25,753 nucleotides of DNA from an uncultured Eubacteriales bacterium (GCA_902492015.1 CABUJR010000019.1:1-25753), one strand, 5' to 3'. Counted from the stretch's first letter, positions 1-8,180 are shown. Program-made: numbers and translations. The notes: generated by a model not told the origin, from the sequence alone.

Positions 1-436
1 ACATTTTTTAAAATTTTTAAAAGATTTTTTTATAAAATTTTAAAGGCTGTTTTTTAATGCCAAAATCTGTATTTTTTTATCATATTTTGTCACACAACGT
101 TTGATATTTTAGCACCTTAATTTAATAAAGTCAATACTTTTTTAAAGAAAATTTATTTTATATTATTATTTATCTTATTTCCTAGTATTATTCTTCATTT
201 TTTTATATTGTAAAACCTTTTTTAGTTAAGAACAAAAATGAACATTATAAAAATTGTAAAAGAAAAAATTTTATAAAAATGTCCACCTTTTTATTCATGT
301 TTCATAATATATTAATTAATAATATTTGAATATTAGAATTAATTAGTAGTTATAAATTAGCAATAATATTTATCCGTATTAATTTTATATTATATGTTTG
401 TGTCTTTTTCTTGTCTTATTTGTATATATAATATGA
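1..436. other. AT-rich stretch without a gene
   Basis: No open reading frame with a convincing ribosome binding site is visible on either strand. The stretch is dominated by A/T runs. Around 310-345 there is an imperfect A/T-only inverted repeat (TTAATT and ATATT arms), which in this base composition is weak evidence for anything. It lies downstream of the serine dehydratase gene, past that gene's terminator. Confidence 0.6.
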
Positions 437-469
437 AAGAAAACGAGAAATGTTAATTCCCGTTTTCTT
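437..469 (-). terminator. Intrinsic terminator after the serine dehydratase gene
   Basis: A 9-bp stem (437-445 with 461-469) is extended by three more pairs beyond one A-C mismatch and closes a 7-nt loop. On the minus strand it is followed by a T-rich stretch. It sits about 30 bases past the stop codon of sdaA, so it probably ends the deoD-sdaA transcript. Confidence 0.65.
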
Positions 470-500
470 CCTATAATAATATATTACTTTTTATATAATT

Positions 501-1730
501 CTATTCTTTCATTTCTATATTGTAATATTTATTTCTACAATATTTTTTTGCAAGTCCACCTTCACTTGTTTCCCTATAATGACTTTGCAAATCTTTTCCT
601 GTCTCATACATTGTTTCTACAACTACATCAAAAGAAACTTTTCTTTCTGTATCTAACAGCATTGATAGATTACTTGCTTCCACAGCTCTTGTTGCTGCAA
701 CAGCATTTCTTTCAATACATGGTATTTGTACATATCCATATATTGGATCACAAGTTAAACCTAAATGATGTTCCATTGCAATTTCAGAAGCGTTTTCTAT
801 TTTCTCAAGATTTCCGCCTAATAAATATGTACATGCTGCAGCTGCCATAGAACATGCTGTTCCTATTTCAGCTTGACATCCACATTCTGCACCACTTATA
901 GACGCATTTTCTTTTACCAAATTTCCTATTACCCCTGCCACAGCTAAAGCTTTTATAATTTTTTCATCTTCAATATCATATTTTTCTTTCATATAATATA
1001 ACACAGATGGTAATACTCCTGAAGCTCCACATGTTGGTGCTGTTACAATTACTCCTCCACTTGCATTTTCTTCACTTGTTGCATAAGCATAAGCACATAA
1101 TAATCTATTTTGTTTTACTGTTTCATCCTCTTTTTCTATTTTCTTTTCATAAATAGCTTTTGCTCTTTTATCTAAATTTAATTTTCCGTGTATTAACCCT
1201 TCTGCATTTAAACCTTTTTTTATAGTAGATTGCATTGAACTCCAAATTTCATATAAAAATTTATTGATTGATTCACCTTCTACTTTGCAAACATAATCAT
1301 ATAAGTCGCAATTATTTTCCTTACAATATTTTTTTATCTCTTTAAAACTTTTTTCTTCGTATATATCTTGAGCTGTTATTTCTTTTTTTCCTTCTACTTG
1401 AAAAGTTCCTCCACCAACAGAATATACTCTCCAATAAGATACTTGAGTTCCATCTTTAAATGCATATATATCAAAAGTATTTGGATGTACTTCACATTTG
1501 TATTCTTTATTAAATTCAATTTCTGTTTCATAACCTTCAAGTGTTTGTTTTATTATATAATCTGTTAAATGTCCTTTTCCAGTTAATGCCAATGACCCAT
1601 ATAATATAATTTTAAATTTATCTGCATTCAAATTTTTGTTTTTAAAAATTTCTACTGCTCTTTTGGGTCCCATTGTATGTGAACTTGAAGGTCCATTTCC
1701 TATTTTATATAATTCTTTTAATGATTGCAT
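501..1730 (-). CDS. sdaA: L-serine ammonia-lyase, iron-sulfur dependent, single chain
   Basis: This cytoplasmic enzyme deaminates L-serine to pyruvate and ammonia using a [4Fe-4S] cluster. The 409-residue chain joins the beta domain (N-terminal, with GPSSSHTMGP at residues 13-22) and the catalytic alpha domain (from about 160), as in the one-chain type; many Firmicutes instead split them into sdaAB and sdaAA. Cys285, Cys327 and Cys338 have the spacing (42 and 11 residues) of the three cluster ligands I recall for the Legionella enzyme. The APTCGASGV motif is at 231-239. The start is ATG with an AGGAG about 11 nt upstream, a slightly long spacing. It begins 28 bases after the deoD stop, so the two genes are probably one transcript. 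Confidence 0.95.
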   Translation of the reverse strand: MQSLKELYKIGNGPSSSHTMGPKRAVEIFKNKNLNADKFKIILYGSLALTGKGHLTDYIIKQTLEGYETEIEFNKEYKCEVHPNTFDIYAFKDGTQVSYWRVYSVGGGTFQVEGKKEITAQDIYEEKSFKEIKKYCKENNCDLYDYVCKVEGESINKFLYEIWSSMQSTIKKGLNAEGLIHGKLNLDKRAKAIYEKKIEKEDETVKQNRLLCAYAYATSEENASGGVIVTAPTCGASGVLPSVLYYMKEKYDIEDEKIIKALAVAGVIGNLVKENASISGAECGCQAEIGTACSMAAAACTYLLGGNLEKIENASEIAMEHHLGLTCDPIYGYVQIPCIERNAVAATRAVEASNLSMLLDTERKVSFDVVVETMYETGKDLQSHYRETSEGGLAKKYCRNKYYNIEMKE

Positions 1731-1758
1731 TAAAATATTTTCTCCTATTCTTTATATT

Positions 1759-2478
1759 TTATAATTTCAATGTTGTTTCTAAAGCTAATTTTATCATACT
1801 ATTCATTGAATTTTGTCTTTCTTCAGAAGTTAGTTCTTCTTTACTACATAAAGAATCAGATACTGTTAATAAACATGCAGCATTTTTTCCTAAATGTTTT
1901 GCTGTATAAAAAAGTGCAAAACTTTCCATTTCTGAACCCATTATTTTATCTTCTTCAGGTAATCTATTTACAAATAACCATGGGTCATCTAAGTATGGAT
2001 CAAAGCATTCTGTACAAGCCATATTTCCTTTTACATAATTTTGATTTATTTCTTTTGCTGTTTCTTCTATTTTATTATTTAAATATGAAGATGACTCTAT
2101 TAAATGACATTCATTTCCTGTCATATTTCTAGCAAAATTTCCTTCTGTATAAGCTTTATCTACTAAAACTATGTCTAATACTTTTAAATAATCTACATGT
2201 CCACCACAAGAACCTATTCTTATTATATTTTCTACTCCATAAAATTTATAAAGTTCATAAGAATAAATTCCTATACTTGGCATACCCATTCCAGATGCCA
2301 TTACTGTTATTTCTTTTCCTTTATATTTACCTGTATACGCATATATACCTCTTACTTTATTTACTAATTTGTAATCTTCTAAAAAATTTTCTGCAATATA
2401 TTTTGCCCTCATTGGATCTCCAGGCATTAATACAGTTTTTGCAATTTCTCCTATTTTTGCTTCATTATGAATTGCCAT
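1759..2478 (-). CDS. deoD: Purine-nucleoside phosphorylase, DeoD type
   Basis: DeoD phosphorolyses purine (deoxy)nucleosides to free base and (deoxy)ribose-1-phosphate in nucleoside salvage. The 239-residue length is typical of the hexameric trimer-of-dimers family. Visible active-site residues are His4, Gly20 and Arg24 in LMPGDPMRAK, Arg43, Arg87 and Ser90 in RIGSCGG (phosphate), Glu183-Met184-Glu185 (ribose), and Asp208, the counterpart of E. coli Asp204 that protonates the purine. The start ATG has a strong TAGGAGG site. A sigma-A-type promoter lies about 90 bases upstream, and sdaA follows 28 bases downstream. Together they could feed pentose phosphate and pyruvate from nucleosides and serine, which is my inference from the pairing. 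Confidence 0.95.
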   Translation of the reverse strand: MAIHNEAKIGEIAKTVLMPGDPMRAKYIAENFLEDYKLVNKVRGIYAYTGKYKGKEITVMASGMGMPSIGIYSYELYKFYGVENIIRIGSCGGHVDYLKVLDIVLVDKAYTEGNFARNMTGNECHLIESSSYLNNKIEETAKEINQNYVKGNMACTECFDPYLDDPWLFVNRLPEEDKIMGSEMESFALFYTAKHLGKNAACLLTVSDSLCSKEELTSEERQNSMNSMIKLALETTLKL

Positions 2479-2566
2479 ATTTTACCTCCTAATAATTATT
2501 ATAACTTTTTAGTTATTTTTCATAAAATCTTCAAGTTTAACCTTCTACAATTCTTTTCTTTATATT

Positions 2567-2595
2567 ATTATATTAGGTTATAAAAATCAATACAA
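2567..2595 (-). promoter_or_regulatory. Sigma-A promoter of deoD-sdaA
   Basis: On the minus strand a -35 box TTGTAT (2590-2595) and a perfect -10 TATAAT (2567-2572) are separated by exactly 17 bases. It lies about 90 bases before the deoD start, on the spo0A-facing side of the gap. Confidence 0.6.
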
Positions 2596-2605
2596 TATAT
2601 TAGAA

Positions 2606-2662
2606 AAACCTTCACAATTTATTAATAAATTCATTATATTTATTAATAAACTTTGAAGGTTT
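2606..2662 (-). terminator. Long hairpin terminator after spo0A
   Basis: Outer arms 2606-2614 and 2654-2662 pair over 9 bp. Inside them are two copies of the palindrome TTTATTAATAAA that can pair with each other and extend the stem. On the minus strand a short T-run follows. It begins six bases after the spo0A stop codon and overlaps the deoD promoter region, so termination and initiation are packed into under 100 bases. Confidence 0.65.
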
Positions 2663-2667
2663 ATTTC

Positions 2668-3483
2668 TTAAGCACTTTTTAAATCTAATCTTAATTTATC
2701 TGCAACCATTGCAATAAATTCTGAATTTGTTGGTTTACCTTTATTCGAATTTACTGTATAGCCAAATATACTATCTACTGTTTCTATTTGACCTCTATTC
2801 CAAGCAACTTCTATCGCATGGCGAATTGCTCTTTCAACTCTTGATGGAGTTGTTTTATATTTTTTTGCTAAATCTGGATATAATTGTTTTGTAATTTGAT
2901 TGATGATTTCAATATTGTTAACAACCATTATTATTCCATCTCTTAAATATTGATAGCCTTTTATGTGGGCTGGTACTCCTATTTCATGGATGATGTTTGT
3001 TACTTTTATTTCTAAAATTTCTTCCTTAGTTGATTGATCATTTATATCTACATAATTATTTTTTACTTCTTTTGTAACTATTGGAATATTTGCTTTCTTT
3101 TCTACTGGTTTGTCAATTAATTCTCTTATTCTTTTCATTAACACATCCATTTTAAAAGGTTTCAAAATATAATATTGCGCTCCTAAATTTATAGCTTGAG
3201 CAGTAACATTATCTTGTCCTACAGCAGATAGCATTATACAAATTGGTAATTCAATATTAGATGAAACTAATTTTTCTAAAACTCCTAAGCCATCTAAATG
3301 TGGCATAATCACATCTAATAAAACTACTGTTGGTCTTTCTGTTATTATTTTGTTATAAGCATCCTGTCCATCTTTTGCTGTCGCAACAATTTCTACATCT
3401 TCTTGAGTATTGAAGTATGTAATTAATGTAGAAACAAAGTCTATATTGTCATCTGCAATAAGTATTTTGATTTTTTCTTTCAA
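2668..3483 (-). CDS. spo0A: Stage 0 sporulation protein A, response regulator
   Basis: Spo0A is the master transcription factor that commits endospore-forming Firmicutes to sporulation when phosphorylated. The receiver domain (about 1-125) has the acidic pair Asp11-Asp12, phosphoacceptor Asp57 in LLDVIMP, Ser86, and Lys108 in ILKPF. The C-terminal Spo0A-specific DNA-binding domain (about 150-271) contains the near-invariant recognition helix at 212-229 (TPSRVERAIRHAIEVAW, then NRG). The length of 271 is normal. The start ATG follows AGGAGG at about 10 nt. It is transcribed alone, with a promoter at 3528-3556 and a terminator at 2606-2662. The usual upstream neighbour spoIVB is absent; a YigZ gene lies there instead. 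It indicates descent from a spore former, but not by itself that this strain sporulates. Confidence 0.97.
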   Translation of the reverse strand: MKEKIKILIADDNIDFVSTLITYFNTQEDVEIVATAKDGQDAYNKIITERPTVVLLDVIMPHLDGLGVLEKLVSSNIELPICIMLSAVGQDNVTAQAINLGAQYYILKPFKMDVLMKRIRELIDKPVEKKANIPIVTKEVKNNYVDINDQSTKEEILEIKVTNIIHEIGVPAHIKGYQYLRDGIIMVVNNIEIINQITKQLYPDLAKKYKTTPSRVERAIRHAIEVAWNRGQIETVDSIFGYTVNSNKGKPTNSEFIAMVADKLRLDLKSA

Positions 3484-3527
3484 ATTGATCCCTCCTAAAA
3501 TTTAATATGTAAATATTTACAAAACGA

Positions 3528-3556
3528 ATTATATTACTTATAAATTTTTTATGCAA
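3528..3556 (-). promoter_or_regulatory. Sigma-A promoter of spo0A
   Basis: On the minus strand TTGCAT (3551-3556) and a perfect TATAAT (3528-3533) are 17 bases apart, about 45 bases before the start codon. I did not find a clear sigma-H type promoter in the same gap. Confidence 0.6.
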
Positions 3557-3605
3557 TGTTTTTTCTTGAAATTACTGGGTTTTCGTGTACTAGCGTTCTA
3601 CATTT

Positions 3606-3612
3606 TTCGACA
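3606..3612 (-). promoter_or_regulatory. Possible 0A box upstream of spo0A
   Basis: On the minus strand the heptamer TGTCGAA, the core Spo0A-binding consensus, lies about 85-90 bases upstream of the start site predicted from the promoter at 3528-3556. Autoregulation of spo0A is established in other Firmicutes. From the base composition I would expect about two such heptamers by chance in both strands of this window, so position is the only real support. Confidence 0.35.
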
Positions 3613-3645
3613 ACTTAAAGACAGAATTAAACTTTATGGAAACTT

Positions 3646-4266
3646 TTATTTGCTTATATATTTTTCTTTCATTTTTTCTATATTTATCAAATTAAAATTT
3701 AATTCATTTCTATTTTTTAATAATATATCCAATTTTTCTTCAGACATTTCTACTAATACTTTTGTGTTTTCTAAATATTCTGTTGATAATATTTTTATTT
3801 CATTTTGTTTTAAATAATATTTTAATTTTTCTAAATTAGGATAACTTACTTCAAGTTTTACTTCTAAACCTAAATACTTTTCTATTATTTCTACATTTTT
3901 TAATGCTTCTTGAACAGCACCTGTATATGCTCTTACAAGTCCACCTGTTCCAAGTAAAATACCTCCAAAATATCTTGTTACTATAACAACTATATTTCTT
4001 AAATTTTGAGAAGTTAGAATATTTAGCATTGGAGCGCCAGCTGTTCCCGATGGTTCTCCATCATCACTAAATCTTTCTATAGTCATATCTTTTGTAAAAA
4101 TACTATATGCAAAACAATTATGTCTTGCATCAAAATACTTCTTTTTTATTTCTTTTATTTTCTCTTCTGCTTCTTCTTGTGTTTCCACATAAAATATATT
4201 TGCTATAAATTTTGATTTTTTCTCTACTATTTCTGCTATAGAATCATTTGAAATTGTTTTAAACAT
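3646..4266 (-). CDS. yigZ: YigZ/IMPACT family protein
   Basis: This family pairs an N-terminal IMPACT-like domain (Impact_N/UPF0029) with a smaller C-terminal domain (DUF1949). In eukaryotes IMPACT proteins regulate translation through Gcn2; the bacterial role is unsettled. The signature is clear: FSDDGEPSGTAGAPML at 66-81 and RYFGGILLGTGGLVRAY at 98-114. I place the start at the ATG at 4266 (206 residues), which has AGGAG five bases upstream. A TTG 15 bases earlier stays in frame but its ribosome binding site would lie inside the coding sequence. It begins 31 bases after the flavoprotein gene and is probably cotranscribed with it. Confidence 0.9.
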   Translation of the reverse strand: MFKTISNDSIAEIVEKKSKFIANIFYVETQEEAEEKIKEIKKKYFDARHNCFAYSIFTKDMTIERFSDDGEPSGTAGAPMLNILTSQNLRNIVVIVTRYFGGILLGTGGLVRAYTGAVQEALKNVEIIEKYLGLEVKLEVSYPNLEKLKYYLKQNEIKILSTEYLENTKVLVEMSEEKLDILLKNRNELNFNLINIEKMKEKYISK

Positions 4267-4297
4267 TTTATCTCCTAACAAATTTTCTATTCAAAAT

Positions 4298-5548
4298 TTA
4301 ACTATTCATCCCTGCTGTATATCCTGTTGAATAAGCAATCTGTAAATTAAATCCTCCTGTATAACCATCTACATCAATTACTTCCCCTGCAAAATATAAA
4401 CCTTTTATTAATTTAGACTCCATTGTTTTGGGGTTTATTTCTTTTACTGAAATTCCTCCAGCTGTTACTATTGCCTCTTCAACTGGTCTAAAACCATCAA
4501 TAGTAACCTCAAAATTTTTGATTAACTTAACTAAATTTCTTCTTTCTTCTTTTGTAATCTCATTTACTTTTTTAGTTGCATTAATACCTGATAATCTTAT
4601 TGCTTGCTCTATCATTTTTTTAGGTAATAATTTTTCTAAACTATTTTTGAATTCTTTATTAATAAATTCTTCAAAATCTCTTCTAATTCTTCTGTCTAAT
4701 TCCTCTTCTGAAAGTGCTGGTTTTAAATCTATTATTAATTTTATTTTATTTTCTTTTAGCAATCTATCTATTTCTTTATATCTCAATAAATGAGCTGAAC
4801 TACTTAAAATAGTTGGACCACTTACTCCAAAATGAGTAAATAGCATTTCTCCAAAATCCTCATATATTTTTTTATTTTTCTCAAAATCTTTTATTTGTAT
4901 TTTTACATTTCTTAAAGATAATCCTTGCATACTTTGACATAACATTTTATCAGCAGTAAGTGGTACAAGAGAACCTCGTATTTTTTCAACTGTATGTCCA
5001 AGCTTATTTGCTATCTTATAACCGTCGCCTGTTGAGCCTGTTAGTGGATAGCTTTTTCCTCCTGTTGCAATAATAACTTTAGAAGCAAATAACTTTTCAC
5101 CTGAGTTTAATAATACCCCTTTTACTTCTCTATTTTCTTCTAAAATTTCTTTTACCTTAGTATTCAATAATATTTCTATATTATTATATTTTCTTAATTC
5201 TTTTTCAAGACATTTTAATACATCTTTAGCATTATCTGTTACTGGAAATATTCTGTTTCCTCTTTCTTCTTTAACTTTAATACCATTTTGTTCTATTAGT
5301 TTTATAATATCTATGTTTGTAAAATTTTGAAAAGCACTATATAAAAATTTTCCATTTCCAGGAATATTTTTTATAAATTCTTCAATATTTATAGCACTTG
5401 TTATATTACATCTGCCTTTACCAGTTATTAAAAGCTTTTTTCCTAAAGAATTATTTTTTTCTATTAATATTACATTATCTCCATTTTGTGCAGAAGAAAT
5501 TGCAGAAATTATACCTGCTGGTCCTCCACCTATTACAATTACTTTCAT
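4298..5548 (-). CDS. HI0933/YhiN family NAD(P)/FAD-dependent oxidoreductase
   Basis: A 416-residue flavoprotein of the HI0933 (YhiN) family, whose bacterial substrates are mostly unknown; the bile-acid enzyme BaiN belongs to the wider family. The FAD dinucleotide motif GGGPAG is at residues 7-12 with Glu30 at the end of the second strand. The family motif GKGRCNIT is at 43-50. ATGGKSYPLTGSTGDG lies in the middle, and the C-terminal flavin motif GLYFAGEVIDVDGYTGGFN marks the closing half of the FAD domain. It is cytoplasmic, with no signal peptide. A promoter lies 36-64 bases upstream and yigZ follows in the same direction. Confidence 0.92.
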   Translation of the reverse strand: MKVIVIGGGPAGIISAISSAQNGDNVILIEKNNSLGKKLLITGKGRCNITSAINIEEFIKNIPGNGKFLYSAFQNFTNIDIIKLIEQNGIKVKEERGNRIFPVTDNAKDVLKCLEKELRKYNNIEILLNTKVKEILEENREVKGVLLNSGEKLFASKVIIATGGKSYPLTGSTGDGYKIANKLGHTVEKIRGSLVPLTADKMLCQSMQGLSLRNVKIQIKDFEKNKKIYEDFGEMLFTHFGVSGPTILSSSAHLLRYKEIDRLLKENKIKLIIDLKPALSEEELDRRIRRDFEEFINKEFKNSLEKLLPKKMIEQAIRLSGINATKKVNEITKEERRNLVKLIKNFEVTIDGFRPVEEAIVTAGGISVKEINPKTMESKLIKGLYFAGEVIDVDGYTGGFNLQIAYSTGYTAGMNS

Positions 5549-5583
5549 AATAATTTTCCTATTCTTTAATTAAAATCCTTTAA

Positions 5584-5612
5584 ATTATACTATATTACGT
5601 AATTTTTTTCAA
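5584..5612 (-). promoter_or_regulatory. Sigma-A promoter of the flavoprotein-yigZ unit
   Basis: On the minus strand TTGAAA (5607-5612) and TATAAT (5584-5589) are 17 bases apart, 36 bases before the ATG at 5548. Confidence 0.6.
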
Positions 5613-5696
5613 CTTATTAGATAAAAGCCTTCATTTATCATATTAGAATATAAATGGTATTCAATAAGAATCAAAAAAACTTGTATGCAATATTGA

Positions 5697-5740
5697 GAAT
5701 AAGCCTTTATTCAGTAGGAAGTGCAGAGTACTTTCCTACT
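5697..5740. repeat. Two adjacent small inverted repeats
   Basis: A 6-bp stem with 4-nt loop (5697-5712) is followed directly by an 8-bp stem, AGTAGGAA with TTCCTACT (5713-5720, 5733-5740). Neither has a good T-run on either side. They lie between the terminator of the sigma-factor operon and the flavoprotein promoter; a regulatory role is possible but unsupported. Confidence 0.35.
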
Positions 5741-5743
5741 AAA

Positions 5744-5782
5744 TAAAAAAAGTACAGAATCTAAAAACTTATAATTCTATAC
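5744..5782 (-). terminator. Terminator of the sigma/anti-sigma operon
   Basis: A 9-bp stem with one G-U pair (5752-5760 with 5774-5782) is followed on the minus strand by seven T residues. A T-run also follows on the plus strand, so it could work in both directions. It lies about 55 bases after the last gene of the operon. Confidence 0.55.
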
Positions 5783-5836
5783 CTTTTTTCAAATTTATAT
5801 AGTTAGCATTTATAATTATAATTTATGTCTAAATGT

Positions 5837-6610
5837 TTACTGATTATATAATTTCTCAGTTTGATCAATATATTCACTTAAATCTGGAAGTTTTATTTCT
5901 TCTGTAACAGCATTTTTTTCAATTACAATCTTTTTTTCAGTTCTATTCTTATCATTTCCACCGACCATTTTTTCAACTAAGCCTGTTTCTGGATTTATAT
6001 AACACTTTGCATATTCCCCTCTTCTTAGAACTATATATTCTTTACCATTATATTCTTCTTTTTCAATTCTTCCTTTATCTTCAATAATAAATTTAGCAAC
6101 ATCTAAAAATGAAACTTTATAGCTTCCTGAATAAAATGATTCTAGCAAATTTATTTTAGTTATATCATAACCTTCTAGTTCAATTTCATCTATTTTTATT
6201 TTTGTGTATGTTTTTGTAGCTTCACCATTCCACATCATATCATTAATAATATAATTATATCCATCTATAGTGCCGATAATAATTAATTCGCCTAACCCAA
6301 CATCTGTTATTATTGGTGTAACATTTTTTATTAAACCATTATTTATATATATTATTTGATTTGCTATTGTTTCATCATTATAATAAAAACTTACTTTACA
6401 ATTATCACCCAAATCAGCTATTATATTATCTTTCAGTATTTTTGATATTTTAATAGATTTGTAAAAGAAACTTAAAAGTATTATTAAGAAAATTCCTAAA
6501 ATTATAAGGACTGTATTTCTTAATCTTAAATATTTTTTCTTAGCTTTTTCTAATTCTTTAATGTTTTTCAATTTTTCATCAATACTTACTTCTTCTTTTT
6601 TATTTTTCAT
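5837..6610 (-). CDS. Membrane protein with an extracytoplasmic domain, third gene of the ECF sigma operon
   Basis: I do not recognise a named family. The 257-residue protein has a lysine-rich cytoplasmic tail (1-32), one membrane segment (about 33-50) and an outside domain of about 200 residues. That domain resembles the outside part of its upstream neighbour: both pass through a Y-x-G-x-Y-type strand (YNGKEYIVL here), a line ending in an enzyme-like CYINPETGLVEKM segment, and a closing LPDLSEYI (APDFSLYT in the neighbour). The layout recalls lipoprotein-sorting (LolA-like) beta folds, but this is inference. Its ATG overlaps the anti-sigma stop by 11 bases, with a strong GGAGGCGAT site inside the upstream gene, so translation is coupled. 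It may be a second signal-sensing or accessory subunit. Confidence 0.75.
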   Translation of the reverse strand: MKNKKEEVSIDEKLKNIKELEKAKKKYLRLRNTVLIILGIFLIILLSFFYKSIKISKILKDNIIADLGDNCKVSFYYNDETIANQIIYINNGLIKNVTPIITDVGLGELIIIGTIDGYNYIINDMMWNGEATKTYTKIKIDEIELEGYDITKINLLESFYSGSYKVSFLDVAKFIIEDKGRIEKEEYNGKEYIVLRRGEYAKCYINPETGLVEKMVGGNDKNRTEKKIVIEKNAVTEEIKLPDLSEYIDQTEKLYNQ

Positions 6611-7478
6611 TTGTATCGCCTCCTTTATTTTCTATTTGCGTATATAAAGAAAAATCTGGAGCTGTTACTAATCTATAATTTACAACAGAAGTTGTTATTC
6701 TATATTCCTTTCTTTCTTCAGGATTGAATTCATCACTTTTTTCATTTAATATTCTTTGTGCAAAAAAAGTATTTTTATCAAAATATATCTGAGTGAAAAT
6801 ATCATTTTTTTCAGCTATATAATAATATTCCTCATCTCTAAATCCCATTTTTTGTATAATTACATCTTCATCTAATATAAACTTTATCTTACTTATAAAA
6901 TTATCTTCTAATTCTGGATTTTCAAAAATTTTAATATCTATATTCAAATTATCATTTAATGGAACATCTTTTTCTACATAATAAGTTTTTTGGTCATCAT
7001 CAAAATAGTAATGATCTTTACCATCATAGTATTCTAACAATTTATCACCATATACTTTTTTCATTTTACCTTCAAGATAATAAGTTGTTATATGATTTTC
7101 ATATCTTTCTATGCTATCTGTATATTCTTCTATTCGATAATTATTTCCTATATCATAATCCATATTTTTCTCTAAAACATTGCTTACAATATAATATTTA
7201 AAAACTATGTTCTTAATTATTGGAAATAATATAGCTATTAATATTATTAAGATTACAAGCTTTATTGCTAAAGTTTTTCTTTTATATGTTTTTATCTTTT
7301 TTACAATTTCTGTATTTTCTATATTTTCTTGTATATCACTTTTCATTTCTGAATATACTTTTTTGCATTCTTCACAAGTGTTCAAATGCTCTTGTATAAA
7401 TTTATTTGTATCTTCTGATGTTAAGTTTTCTATGTAGTTTGGCAACAAATCTGTTACAATCTTACACTTATTTTCCAT
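6600..7478 (-). CDS. Membrane anti-sigma factor with N-terminal zinc-finger domain
   Basis: The 292-residue protein begins with a zf-HC2/ZAS anti-sigma domain: Cys5, LLPNYIENLT at 11-20, and the Zn-binding HLNTCEEC, giving His31, Cys35 and Cys38 in the HxxxCxxC pattern. A membrane segment follows (about 71-90), then an extracytoplasmic domain of about 200 residues, rich in Tyr and Asp/Glu, that presumably senses the signal. In this family the N-terminal domain holds the ECF sigma factor inactive until the outside domain is cleaved or changes shape. The ATG overlaps the sigma stop by 11 bases behind an AAAGGAGGGAG site, so the sigma and its inhibitor are made together. Confidence 0.88.
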   Translation of the reverse strand: MENKCKIVTDLLPNYIENLTSEDTNKFIQEHLNTCEECKKVYSEMKSDIQENIENTEIVKKIKTYKRKTLAIKLVILIILIAILFPIIKNIVFKYYIVSNVLEKNMDYDIGNNYRIEEYTDSIERYENHITTYYLEGKMKKVYGDKLLEYYDGKDHYYFDDDQKTYYVEKDVPLNDNLNIDIKIFENPELEDNFISKIKFILDEDVIIQKMGFRDEEYYYIAEKNDIFTQIYFDKNTFFAQRILNEKSDEFNPEERKEYRITTSVVNYRLVTAPDFSLYTQIENKGGDTNEK

Positions 7479-7953
7479 TTTCTTCTCCCTCCTTTATTTT
7501 TTGTTTTCCTCTATAAAAAGTTACTCTTGCCCAAGTTTCTGTTTTTCCTAGAATTTCTCCTATTTCTTTAAAAGAAAGTTCACTATTTATTCTTAAATAT
7601 AAAACTCTTCTTGTATTTTCATCTAATTTATCTATCTTTTCATAAGTTTTTATTTTTTCTTCTTTTTCTATATAATCACTCTCTAAATTCTGTTCTGAAA
7701 CTATATTTTCTATATTTTCATTTTTATATAATCTTTTATTTTTTCTCAATTCGTCATAATAGGTATTTTTAGCAATTTCACAAAGCCACACTGAAAATTT
7801 AGCTTTTCCTTTATAAGTATTAATTTTTTTTACCATTTTATAGAAAGTTTCTTGGGTTAAATCTTCTGCTATATCTTTATCTTTAGATAAACACATTAAA
7901 TATTTAAATACTACATTATAATATTGTTTATATAGTTCTTCTATTTCGTGCAT
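7468..7953 (-). CDS. RNA polymerase sigma factor, ECF subfamily
   Basis: A 161-residue sigma-70 protein with only regions 2 and 4, the mark of ECF factors. Region 2 covers about 6-73, with AEDLTQETFYKM at 29-40 and the promoter-melting segment KFSVWLCEIAKNTYYDELRK. Region 4 covers about 108-155, with the helix-turn-helix LSFKEIGEILGKTETWARV that reads the -35 box. The linker (75-105) is acidic. The start ATG has an AAGGGG site. It is the first gene of a three-gene coupled operon with its anti-sigma, behind an extended -10 promoter. ECF factors often activate their own promoter, but I could not identify a clean ECF-type promoter here. The signal is probably cell-envelope stress, by analogy. 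Confidence 0.92.
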   Translation of the reverse strand: MHEIEELYKQYYNVVFKYLMCLSKDKDIAEDLTQETFYKMVKKINTYKGKAKFSVWLCEIAKNTYYDELRKNKRLYKNENIENIVSEQNLESDYIEKEEKIKTYEKIDKLDENTRRVLYLRINSELSFKEIGEILGKTETWARVTFYRGKQKIKEGEENGK

Positions 7954-7990
7954 TTTAATCCCCTTCTATAATTTTTAATTTTATAAATTA

Positions 7991-7999
7991 ATTATATCA
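7991..7999 (-). promoter_or_regulatory. Extended -10 promoter of the ECF operon
   Basis: On the minus strand TGATATAAT (TATAAT at 7991-7996) is an extended -10 element about 40 bases before the sigma gene start. No good -35 box lies 17 bases upstream. The same nonamer appears before ppaC and before the zeta-like toxin unit. Confidence 0.45.
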
Positions 8000-8059
8000 T
8001 TAAAACTCTTTGTTATATAAAATTATTGTTATATATTAGACGTTTAATTTTTTCTTTTG

Positions 8060-8094
8060 TTACAAAAAATACCTTATATTTTCATATAAGGTAT
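8060..8094 (-). terminator. Intrinsic terminator after the WG-repeat gene
   Basis: A perfect 10-bp stem (8069-8078 with 8085-8094) with a 6-nt loop is followed on the minus strand by a run of six T residues. It lies about 90 bases past the WG-repeat stop codon and upstream of the ECF promoter. Confidence 0.75.
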
Positions 8095-8180
8095 CTTCTT
8101 TATCATATCATTTATTTTATTATAATCTTATAATAATACTAAATAATTTTATTATAAAATTAAACATCAATATTTTCTTA

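Noticed and set aside
548..850. 100-codon plus-strand frame opposite sdaA
   Set aside because: Lies wholly opposite the serine dehydratase gene and has Leu/Phe-rich low-complexity translation; a shadow of the real gene.
1770..2132. 120-codon plus-strand frame opposite deoD
   Set aside because: Contained in deoD on the other strand, with no start signals and a hydrophobic shadow composition.
4267..4281. Upstream TTG start for the YigZ gene
   Set aside because: The best ribosome binding site lies between this TTG and the ATG at 4266, so only the ATG is served.
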